Of a stretch of 64,000 bases of DNA, positions 11,201 to 23,200 are shown piece after piece (the stretch's first letter is position 1; every line of letters starts with the position of its first letter). The DNA is from Eupeodes corollae (taxonomy: Eukaryota; Arthropoda; Insecta; Diptera; Syrphidae). The notes beneath the pieces were generated by a model, which worked only from the letters and a program-made list of their open reading frames with translations, did not search any database and was not told where the DNA came from. The translations under genes were made by a program, and so were the position numbers. The DNA lies in NCBI RefSeq assembly GCF_945859685.1, contig NC_079147.1:251214572-251278571 (forward strand), read 5' to 3'.

Positions 11201-14200
11201 ATGACACTTGACAAAGTAACTAGTTGCATTGGTCAAAATTCACGTTCAAAGATGACTGCAAATGAACCTGCCCAATTACACTTAGCACTCAAAAATTACC
11301 TTAAAAATCTGTAATGTTAACCTGTTTATGTATGACGAAATAAACTTAGCTTTTATTTTGTTCTGACTGGAATCATAGTTTTCCGATTGAATAATTTATT
11401 TATTTTCCAAGAGAAGAGTCATACCCTGAATGATACAATTCGATACAGTTAATATAAAATTTAATACCAAACTACAAGCAATGAAAAGTGATGAGGTATT
11501 TTAAATTTGTTAAATGTAAAATAATGAGTCATTTTCCTGTCTAAAACCTATAAAACTGATGGAGACCATAATGTTTTTAGTTCACCATTGATTCGATGAT
11601 AATAAACCATATCTTTCTCATGTTTTTATCGAGTATAGAAAGATGATATAATAAAACAAAAAAAAGAAATAAGAAATTCATAACATAAAATCAATATTTA
11701 TTACAAAAGAATACATACATATAACATAAGTATTAATATTTAATCAAAAATTTAACAATAAAAGATTATATAACAACAATAATAATTATAAAATAGAAAT
11801 AACAAAATAATCATAAAACTTTTAACGAAATTTATGTGTGTAAAAGTAATCTGCCCAAAGCTTCTAATTAATACAAAAAACTTTACAAGTATCTCGGGTG
11901 TGTGGATTATAAAATGTGTGTGTGTTAATTAAATGGCAGAAATACAGCTATGGTCAAAATAATAGGAACATTTGAAGAAAATTCTCATACAATAGTATTC
12001 TGGTTAAAAACATATTTTTTTTGTTATAGGAATTTTGTCTGAGTGCTCAGTAGATATGCTACAAAGCAACAGATGCAGCAAAACACTGCACTAAAAAAAC
12101 ATCTTGAAGGCGTTTTAATGCTGCTTAAAAGAGACATATTATTCATAAGTATATATTTGTTTATGCCATCAAAAAATCTGTCTGCAGCAAGATTTTGATA
12201 AGCAAGTCAGCGAACCTGAACGCACAATCTTTATAGAACTTGCAATTCCAAGAAAAACAGACGTACCCGGAGCTGTTTAAATTAAAAAAAAAATATCACA
12301 TAAACTATATGCCTTTCAGGGGAAAAGGAGGAAGGATCTACACTTTAAGGGCCCCCGCAGAATGCAGACTTTTTATCGGCCGGTAGTTAATTCGGGTTGG
12401 GCTGAAAGTGCGCACACCGAGCCAACTAAACGGTTTGGTTGGTGTACCAGACTATCCAATAGCCGGCCGACTATTCTCAACTTTTCGACGGAACTTTCAA
12501 TCATTAATTGTGATTTGGGATACGCCATATTCAAAATACACCCACACGACGACAAATCACAGAGCGAACTGAATTGAAGGGCAGTTTTAATAACTGGAAC
12601 ATTCCTTTCAGTGCAAGATGAAAGAGAGTAGACTTCTAGGGAAACGAATCCTAGCAAAATCTCGAAGAAAAATTCCAGTATTAAAAACACGGATTTTTCA
12701 ACTAAATTCTAATTATTGTCAATTTTATGGGAATTTTTTTAAACTTAAATAAAGCCTGCAAAAAAAGTACTGCAAAATCTTGACAACCGATATTACTTTT
12801 TGAAAATCGGGCATTAAGAAACATAAATTAAATTTTTACCAAAAATTAAGTTTTGTTCCTATTATTTTGGCCATAGCTGTATATGAATTTAGATATTATT
12901 GAGCGTGTGTAATGTAAAAAATTTAATAGAAAATAAAGAAAAGCAAATAATTAATTGTGTGTGTTGAATGTTGTTAGTAAATGACAAGAAACTGCATTCC
13001 GCCTGTTTTTTTTTAACAATCCTTAAAAGCCAGACACTTTAATTGGTACTCACAAGTTTATTACGCACACACAAAATTTCTTGTTCACCCTCCTCACGAC
13101 TTTCTTTAAGAGCCAAGTTCAACTCATCGATTTCTTCTTCGAGAAGTTTAATCTGCAAAAAAAAAATAATAATAATTTTTCCACATTCCGTTAAAAGAAC
13201 TCTTAATGGTTGTTTTTTCTTTTTAACTAACCTTGGTATCCCTTTGTTGGAGATCATCTTTAAGCTTTTCCATTTCGAATTCTAATTGTTTTACTTTTTC
13301 TGCATAATCATCACGTGCTTTTAGGGCTTTTCTCTTTTCAGTCGTCTCTTCAGCAACCTGTTTTGATAAGCGACTAACTTGCGTTTCTAGGGCTAGATTT
13401 TGTCCACTCCACGAACTTTTAATATCAGACAATTGTAGGTGGGCTTCTTCTAAGTGTTGTTCGAGAAGTTTTCTCTCCTGAACTAGAGCTTGTATTTTTT
13501 CATCCGAACCCAGTGATAATATTGTATCCATACGAGCTTGATCGACAATTTGAAGGCGTACTTTAAGGTGACGATTTTCTTCTTCAACTGCAGCCAGAGT
13601 TGTAGTGAGATTATTTTTACCCAATTGTGCTGAATGTCTGAAACGTTCTAGTTCGTCCTAGAAGAGGTGTGGAGAGGAGTGAAATAGAAAAAAGAAGAAA
13701 AAGAAAATATTTGTATATTTGAGTTCAAGAGAATGATACATACCCAAAAGGAAATAGATAGAAATGTTCAAGAGCACCAATATAGCTCAATGATCAATGA
13801 CAAATCAATAAACACTTAAAATAAAATAAACGTGTGCATATAATTATAATATGAAGTGTGTCTGTTTGTGTAAAATCTAATTTAAGGACAATATCCGGAA
13901 TAATCGAAGCATAATAGATAAAGGCGAAGGGTTTCTAGAACGCTTGATAAACAAGATGGATGTACGGAACAGAGGAGGCGCCGATATGGGACTTGCCCAC
14001 TTAATGAAAGCTTCTCTAAGATTGCGTACAGCTTAAGTTCGTAGATCCAACAGAATAACACGAGACCCCAAATTCAACATTGCCAGACTAAAGGACTTCG
14101 CGATCGCGACAAACAATTTACACTACCTGTCACACGAAACATTGCAATGCTGTGAAAAATGTTTTCATTTCATGTGCTGACAGAACTGTCGGTCGAAAAG

Positions 14201-17200
14201 AAGGAAGCAGCAATACTTGGCTTTCAGGAGAATCTTGAGCAAGGATCAACGAACGCAAACAGTTAATTAAAGCGCTTAAGAACAACAAACCGGTAGGACT
14301 TGATAGAATTCCCGCAGAGCTTTTACAAGCAGCGCCAACGTCATCAAGCGAACTGCTCCATCCGCTCATAAAAGAAGCCTGGACCACCGAAAGCTTCCCC
14401 GATGAGTGGAAGAAGGGAATTATCGTCAAGCTTCCAAATAAAAAGGAGATCTTACAAAGTGCGAAAACTGGAGAGGAATTTGGGTTCTACATGGCGTTGC
14501 CAAAATAGTAGCAAAAGTCAAACTGGAACGCATCAGAGAACACCTTGAGGCCACACTAGATGCCGAACAAGCAGGATTTCGCGCTGGATCCTCCTGTTTT
14601 GATCATATCCACACCCTGCGTATCATTATTGAACAGTATCACCACTACATCTGCTGTTCATCGACTTCGAAAAGGCCTTTAATAGGCATATGGTAGGTTG
14701 TCAGATAATTTTTAAATCCGAAGCGGAGTCAAACAGGGCTGTATTCTGTCGCCAATATTGTTTTTGTTGGTAATAAGCGATGTACTGCGCTCAGCTCTGT
14801 CAGGTAGCGGAGGGATCCAATGGATATGTCAAAACATACTATTTTAAGCACTTGGATTACACGATGTTTGCTTACTCTTTTTTTAAAGGATCATGGAACT
14901 CCATCAAACGACAACAAGTGTGGAGAGGGAATCAGAAGTTGTGGGGATGAAAATTAATTCCGACAAAACAAAAATGATCAGCCTCGGAACCAGACCATCC
15001 TCTCAAATACATTTTTCCTCGAAACCGGTGGTAAATGTGGAGATATTTCAATACCTTGGAAGTATCTTCTCCATCGAAGGCGGAACCGAACATGACATCA
15101 TCTGCCGCATTGGCAAAAGCAAAAGCGGCGTTTGGTATGCTGTCAAAAATTTGGAAGAATAACTCTATTAGCTTCAGAACAAAGCTACGACTGTTTCGCA
15201 CAAATGTCGAATCTGTGCTTTTTTATGGGTGTAGCGCTTCGAAGATTACTTCTGCCATAACAAGAAAGCTGCAAACATTCGTGAATAGATGTCTTCGTAA
15301 CATCATAAGATTTTCTGGCCAAACCGCATATTAAAAGAGGTCCTTCATAGAAGAACAGGTCAAGAACCTATAGAATCTATAATACGAAGACGTAAGTGGC
15401 ATTAGATTGGACATACGCTTCGAAAAGGTACGACTGCATTGCAGGCCAAGCAATGCAGTGCAATCCGCTCGCAAAAGAAGGAAGAAGAGCTGGACGACCG
15501 AGAAGCACATGGCGCAGGACAGTTTAGGCGGAATCAGCGTCACTAGGCAAGAGTTGGAGGGAGCTGAAACACATCTCCGGAAACCGTACACGATGGCGCG
15601 TAGGCGTAGTAGAGACCTTATGCTCCTTAAGGGGTTCCCAACGGACTTAACAGGTCTGAAGACCTAAAGAGAAAAGAACAGAGCTGATAAACAAGTTCTA
15701 TACTTAAACAGTATTATTTGAAGATAGCCAACTGTTTAGAGAGGTATGCATTATACACTTGCGGCACGTAAAAGTTAAACTCAAGGAGAAAGCAAATTTC
15801 AAAAATTTACTCAAACATATTAAGAGTGTGAAATATCAGTTGTTAGTTGATAGTTGATAAATATTGAAACTTTGCATTTTAAAACTTTAATTTAACTTGA
15901 TAAATTAAACATTCTTTTCATTTCAAACAATCAGCAACATTCATAATCATCAAACTCTTAAAAATTGATTAGTTAAACGTTAAACCTTGATATTTATAAA
16001 CTATCCATTGATTAAGCTGACAATTTGGATAAGAAAACAACCAGTTTCCCCCAAAAATATGAATTCTTTATAAAGGAAAGATTTTGTGTAGTCGTTCTAA
16101 TTATATTTAACCCACTTAAAAACTGTGTCAATATATTTATTTAACTCACCTGCAAATCCTCAACCATTGGTTCGAGCATCTTTAAACGTTCCAGCTCACC
16201 AGTTAAATTCTCAATTTGTTGTTGATTCTGTTTCATTGCTGCTAACCGATCAACAGCTTCTTGTTCACGAAACGATAGAAGACTTTTTAGTTTTTCAATT
16301 TCAATTTGTTGTATGTTTTGAATTTTTTCTTGTTCCTCCGAATGTAGGCTATTTTGGTTTTGGGCTAATTTAACCGATTCCATTAGAGACGCATTGGTTT
16401 TTTCAATGCGATTTTTCTCTTCTTGAAGCGATTGCAGTCTTTGGGTGAGATCGGTGACTTTTGTTGATAAATCATTGCATTGGCTGCGTAGGGTGTGTAC
16501 TTCAATCTGAAATATTTTAAATTAAAAAATGATTATATTAAAAATCAGTTACAAGAATAGTGTAAGTTTGAGGAACATTTTTTGAGTTGATTATTTATTA
16601 ATTTGAAGGTTTGGAAGGAGAAAAAGTTAACATATAAAATATGTCCATTGCCATTTATTTATTTATTTCATTCATCAATTAGAGATATTTCCCCTTTCAG
16701 AGCAATGCATTAGTTCTTAACAACTTAATTAGTAATGAAATAAAATTATCATTTTATATTACATATAAATAATTATAAAATTTCATTATTTAAATTAAGG
16801 AAGATTTAATAAGTTAGATACATATAGTTTAAAAGTATCTATTTTGCAACTACCAAAAATGTCTTACCTGTTACAAACCAAATTAGCTTCCCTGATGCAA
16901 CGAGAGATTGGTTCATTACGATTATAGCTGGTTCCATGAAAACGCTCATGAAACAAAATTAAATCACGAGAATTACTTCTAGGATCGCGTATACAAATTG
17001 AAGAAAGTAATGGAGGACATTTAATATGGTAAGAGACTATGTCCCTGATAAACATTTTTCCAGAGTATTTACGACGACATTCCAGACTTTGGGTGCCAAA
17101 TAACTGTCACCTGGTTTTATAAGTTGGAGTTATCCTCCAATTTAAATTAAATGAATGCATATCTTGTTAATTTCCTTTGTACTTTTTCAATTCACTTACA

Positions 17201-20200
17201 CAAGTTTTTAAAAGTTAGATTATAAACCGTACTCAAGTACTGATCTAACCAGATAATTAAAAAAGGACTTAAGCGTGTATGGGTCATTAAATTCTTTAGT
17301 GTTTCTCTAAATGAACCCTAGAATTTGATTAGATTTATTGATTGTGTAATCTATGTTCGGTTTTGTATCGAGTACAACTCCTGGATCTTTTTTCTCAACC
17401 ATCTGTTCTAGTTCTGAATCGTTAGTAGTGTAATTGAAGTATATAGATGAACTGATACAGAAACATGACATAACTTGACACCTAGAGACATTCAAGTGTA
17501 GAAAATTTTTGTCACACCAATCAGCAAAGTACAATCTTGAATGGATTTAGTGGTGCGATACAGTTTAAGATCATCTTCAAATAGGAGACATGATGAATTT
17601 TTCGAATATGTCAGGAATATCATTGATAAATAATAGGAATAATAAATAAATTAGGTGGCGCAACAGTCCATGAAGAACCAAGGCCTAGTGACTTACAATC
17701 AACCATTCCTGTGTGCGATTAATGTTGTCAGAGATGAATCCGAACGGCTAATTCGAGAAAGCACTTTTCATGATAAGAATTAATCTTGGAGGATTTGTCA
17801 ATTCCTTACAAGAGGCAGTACCCGTAAAAAAAGTTAGGTGGCACAGGCAGGGATTGAACTCAGGACCCCTTGCATGACCGTCCAACGCACTTTTTTTTTT
17901 AAATTCATTTTTATTAGTTCATTCTTAAACCTATCTTAAAGCTAGACAAAAATTCATAAAACTAGTCTAATTATCCATAACTTACAACTAATTTAATGGT
18001 CCCATACGGACACTCTAAGTCAAACTATAACACTAACTACTAATGTCTTTCGGTCCTAAGATCTATTTTACTTCAATTTAATTTTTTTTTTTTTGTATTT
18101 ATTAGAAAATTTTGAAAAAACTAATATCAATATCCTTTTTATTTTTACTTAAAAACTACTTAAAATAAGGTCCTTAATATAAAACTTATAGCTAACTTTA
18201 ACTACCTATTCTACCTATAAACTACTTAAAACTAGAACAACCACAGCAGCAAATCGAACTATCTAACATTTTTGTTATTCATATTTTGTTGTCTTTTTTT
18301 GTATTACATGTTTTTTTTTATTTTTTTGTTTTGTATTTTGTTTTCTATTTCTTTTTGTGCCACCTAGCCTATTCTATTTAAAACTAAACCCTAAAACTAT
18401 AAAACAAGTATGTAAGCCGGCCCAGGCTTAAAACCCCATCCCGACTACATACTATCAAGTGCCGATTGAAGCCACCGAAACTGGTTCTCCTGCTTCACCC
18501 TATCAGTTCGGTCCCGTTCGGACACAGCCCTACTGAACCGAAAGAAGCTCTGCTCCGCCTTGTGCCATGACGTCCCGATTGTACACGAGTCGCCTATCCA
18601 CGGTTCGTGGTAGATTAGCCGAACTGCCAATCTGTCCTGTATCAGCCCGCATCTGTCTAAAAAGAGGAATGCCTCTGGTGGAATGATGCCGCTCAAGCGT
18701 GCACTATTAAAATACTCGTGGTTCGGATAGAACGTAAACACTGCCGCTCAAACACCCGAAACTTCTCCAGGGGCAACGTTGATCCACACAGGACAAACAT
18801 AAACGATCATTGGCCGTATGAGGGCCATGTAGCAAATTACCTTCACACTGCTAAAAAACAGCCGTCAGAGCGAAGGCTCCTCAACGATGACCATCTTGCG
18901 CCAATTCTTGCACGTATCCCTCGCGACCCCAGCCAACAGAGTCCGGAACAGAATTGTCTCCGACTTCTGGACATTTATTTTCAGTTTCCAGTCGTTGCAA
19001 TATCGCTGAATCTTGTCGAAATCACGCTGCAAGAGAATTCTAATAACCTCAACCTTTCGGGCCGTTCTGTACGCAATTAGATCGTCGGCGTACGCAATTA
19101 CCTTTGTAAGACTATCTATCAGATCGCTGGTGTAAATGCTGAAGAGAATCGTCGAATTCACCGCTCCCTGTTGAAGACCATTTTTAAATGAGAATGTTGT
19201 GGCAGAAGTTACATAGCCACTTTTGACAACAAACTTTCTACCGTTAAGCATGTCATAAAGTATATACAACAACGTCTTGCTTATGCCAAGCCTGCTTAGT
19301 TTTAGGTAAAGATCCTCTAACCATACGGTGTCAAAGGCCTTTTCCAAATCAACCAGAACAGCAGCTGTGCATTGTTGTTTTGATTTATTCCATTGGATAT
19401 CAGAAACGAGTTAAGACGCAGCATGAATTGTGTCATGACCCGCCTTGAACCCGAACTGTTTATCCGGAATTATTTTGTTGTCCGCAGCCCACTTAGTCAG
19501 AGCCCTATTAATGATTTTTTCGAAAACGCTGCTGATGCTCGGAAGAAGACTTATCGACCGAAGATTTGACGGGTTGGAGTTGTCCTTTCCCTTTTTCGGG
19601 AGATAATGAACCACAGCGGTCTTCCAATGCACTGGATAATATGCATTATTCAGTGCATTATTGAAGAGTGTGGTGTAAATGTCAATTGCTTACAACGGTA
19701 AATGTCTTAGTACAACGTTGGATATACCATCGACACCTGCTTACTTTTTATTTTGTATTGAATTGAAGATGAGCTGAAGCTCAACCTTCGTCACTAACAA
19801 GGGGTCCAACGCACTAACCATCACGCTACGGGTACTACTAATAATAGGAATAATAGTGGTCCCAAATGGATGCCCCGAGGGACACCAGATGCCACTAAGA
19901 TCCGTTCCGAAAAATGATCATCAATTTTAACAATTTGAACCTTTCGAGTTAAATAAGATTTTAACCAGATATAAAACCATGTTGGTATACTGAAACAATA
20001 TCTTTTGTTTGAAAAGAAGGTTATCAAAGACTATCTTTTCAAATAACTTTGGCAAAGCTAAAATTTTACAGATTGGTCTATATTTAGTAACATCCTGTTT
20101 AGATCGTGACTTAAATACTGGTGTTATGTAAGACAATTTCCAACACTTTAGAAACTGAACCTGAGAAAGAGAAAAATTAAAGATGGTTGTCGAAGGGCTA

Positions 20201-23200
20201 GATAGGAGAGATGCACATTTAAATAATAAATGGGTGGATTCCCATCAGGACCTTCTTTTTTGGTTGTATCTAGGTAAAGCAGGGCTGTCATAACTTCTGA
20301 AACCTGTGATATCATTGAACCAATATTAAGAGATACTGGGATCTGTGGTAATTTCAGATTGGAAAGTAAGTTTGGTGAATAAACAGACTGAAAGAACACA
20401 GCAAAAAGATTACGAATCTCATTCAAGTCACTTGTTGATGTATTTAAGTACTTCATACAACTTGGATAACCGTTTGATTTACGTTTTGAGTTAATAAAAT
20501 TCCAAAAGCTTTTACTATTATTTTTTATATTAAATTCTATAATAAACATATAAGATCGATACAAAAATTTATGGAGGGTATTAAATTCCTTTTGGCAGTT
20601 TAAATATCTCGACCGAAGTTCAATACTTTCGTGATTCTTTTTAAAAAGTTTAAATGCTTTATTATTTCTATTTTTTAAATTAATAAGTCCTTTTTAAACC
20701 AAGCTTGATTTGGACTGGAGCTTCATTAATAATGGATAAAAAATATTCATTTGTTCATTTTTCATATAGCTATAAAAACTTATGGTTCCTTCAACGGCAA
20801 TATGATGGATTGAGTTTTGAATAATTGGGATATTAGACTTTTCAACATAAATATTGAATTCCTTATCAACAAAGATAAGATCAAGAACACTATTTAATTC
20901 GTTGGAATAAGAGTTAATTTGTATTAACTCAAACTGACTAAAAAATCAATCAATTTCATTTCAATATCAGAAATTACATCACCACTTTATCCACTTAATA
21001 TTGACATGATTAAAATCGCCAATGCAAATTATATGTTGTGAACTACGCAGATTTTCTAAAACATAACAACAATTTTTAAAATATATATTTTAACATTCAA
21101 GAGATCTTTTAGGGGGAATATGATTAATTATAATAAACAATTCAGAATTATCTTTCAAAGATAAACAAACAATTAACTAGTCAATATCATAGATAGATGT
21201 TAAAGCTTTGTATATGAAAACTATAGTACTCTCATGAGCAACATTTTTTAGGGCAACAGGATGCCGAGCTATTGGCGCTCGTATCTAGCTATTGTACCCA
21301 TTCTGCTTACAACCTTTGAAACTTAAAGCTTAAAACTGCTTTTTCAACATAACTTATCTCGGGTTATCTATAGCATCATTAAATGTTTGGTTTCTTTGTT
21401 AAATTTGTCTTGGAGTTTAATTTTATTATTAATACCGATATTTTAAAACAGTAGTTAAACTTTATGTTTATTCCAAATGTATAGAAAAATTACCCCAAAT
21501 TTAAAAACTTTGCTCTGACAGCAATTTCTCCACGAAATCACAATTCACCTGCTTTTGTCTTATCATCTTTGTATAGAAAGTCTACCGTTTTGCGTATGTA
21601 AAAATACAACCAAACCAAAATACAAACACAAAGAAACAAATGTGTATTCCCCTCGCACTCAGACTTTCGTTAGTTCACTATAGTCTTTCTCTATTGCAAA
21701 TTATAGCATTTATAAGTCTCCCGACTGCAATCGATTTCTCCATTAATGCCTTCGCTAGACATTAGACAAAAAATATGTAGATGCCGCCCTATTCGACTTC
21801 CACCATGAGAGTACTATGGTTTTCATATACAAAGGTTAAAGTCATAGAATTAGATTTAAGTTCAATTTCCCTACAAGAAAGGGATGATCGAACTGCGATC
21901 AAAACACCTCCACCTTTACCTAAACCTGTCATAAATTTGGACCTACCTTTTCTGAGAATTTTAGAGTTAAATATTTCAGATATTAGTTGGGTTTCAGTTA
22001 CCGAAGTTTCGGTTAGTAATATTATATCATAAAGACAGGATGAAAAAACAATATATAAATAATCTAACTTCGTTCTTATACCTATTACGTTTTTATGTTA
22101 TAATGATAAATTACTTGGAGATACATGGTTTATAGATAAGATAGCAGCATTGTAGATGTCATCGAAGTTCGGTATAGCAGCATTATTGATTTTTGTTATG
22201 TCAAATTCACGGTTTGTTGCGCTTGGTCGTTTTTTGAGTGATTTACGAATTTGTTTACCTTAACGTACACTACCGGTCAAAACTTTGAGACCACCTCTGA
22301 AATTTGAGAAATATCGAGTTTTAACTCCTAAACTGAAGTTTTAAGAAAAAAGTTAATACGTGAAAAAAGTGAAGAGCATGTTTAGTTGTAAATGATAGAA
22401 AAATATAAACAAATTTTGTACCAAACATAAATTATTTATTTAAAAAACCAATAAAAGCTCTAAATTGAATTTTCATAAAAAACCCTCCTTTAAATTCAAT
22501 ATTTTTTTTACAATTCTAGGCAATCTTCTTACGAGGTTTTATATTTTTTCTTTGTTTATCCTTAAAACAACCGGTACTAGAGTATGGTCCTGTGAACTGC
22601 TCCTTTGGATATCTTCAATTTTGTGGCGATTTCTCTTTGCGAATAGCCTTCTTCAACAAGGGTCATAATCGCAGATCGAGTTTCAATGGTTAATTCCTTA
22701 ACTTTCCCCATAATGCGCACTTTGTTTACTGGAGAAGATCACAGTCTCAAATAAATTTAAATTGGACCAAAACGAGCATTATATACAAAATTCTTAATAT
22801 GTAGGTATTCAAATTTTACTTTTTTTTAACCTTTAATACTACCCTAGTCATAAAAAAAATTCCAAATTGAATGTAAAAAGTCTTACAAAATAAAAACTTT
22901 GAGAAATCCAAATAGAAGCCAAAAACCCAATACTGTTTTTTTTTAGCTTTTTTCACAAAATTCCTCATAATTTACAGAAAACGATTAATATCTTGAGTTT
23001 TTTCACTTGCACCATTTAAAATGGTCTAAGTTAACAATGCAAGTAAAAAAATCCTATATTCATTCATAAACCCAAGCGCCAGGTACAAATAAAGCAACCC
23101 TATGAAGGTGGTCTCAAACTTTTGACCGGTAGTGTATATTGGCCAAATGGAAGAGTCACTCATCAATTGATTGTACGAACTTGCATGAACACTCTTGAAA

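Larger units (their letters stand above)
16652..22262 (-). mobile_element. CR1/Jockey-like non-LTR retrotransposon, host of nested insertions
   Basis: One element read right to left: linker and endonuclease start (22260-21851, YDIILLTETSVTETQLISEI, KGGGVLIAVRSSLSC), rest of endonuclease (21185-20700, FIIINHIPP, CIGDFNHVNIKW), RT fingers (20564-19927, KYRPICKILALPKLFEKIVF), RT palm cut at GVPRGIHLGPLLFLL (about 19870), FEDDLKLYRTT in place of YADD (about 17570), thumb (17534-17307) and C-terminus (about 17050-16864). It ends in AAATAAATAAAT at about 16652, the same tail as the plus-strand relative at 53690-54943. It is split by a SINE (17643-19839) and a MITE (21186-21850). A TA-flanked Tc1 derivative follows at 22268. 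Many stops; inactive. Confidence 0.8.

Noticed and set aside
18718..19080. Plus-strand open frame of 120 codons
   Set aside because: It is the antisense shadow of the Jockey-like reverse transcriptase encoded on the minus strand.
21781..22032. Plus-strand open frame of 83 codons
   Set aside because: The opposite strand encodes a recognisable endonuclease (YDIILLTET, KGGGVLIAVR), so this frame is a shadow.
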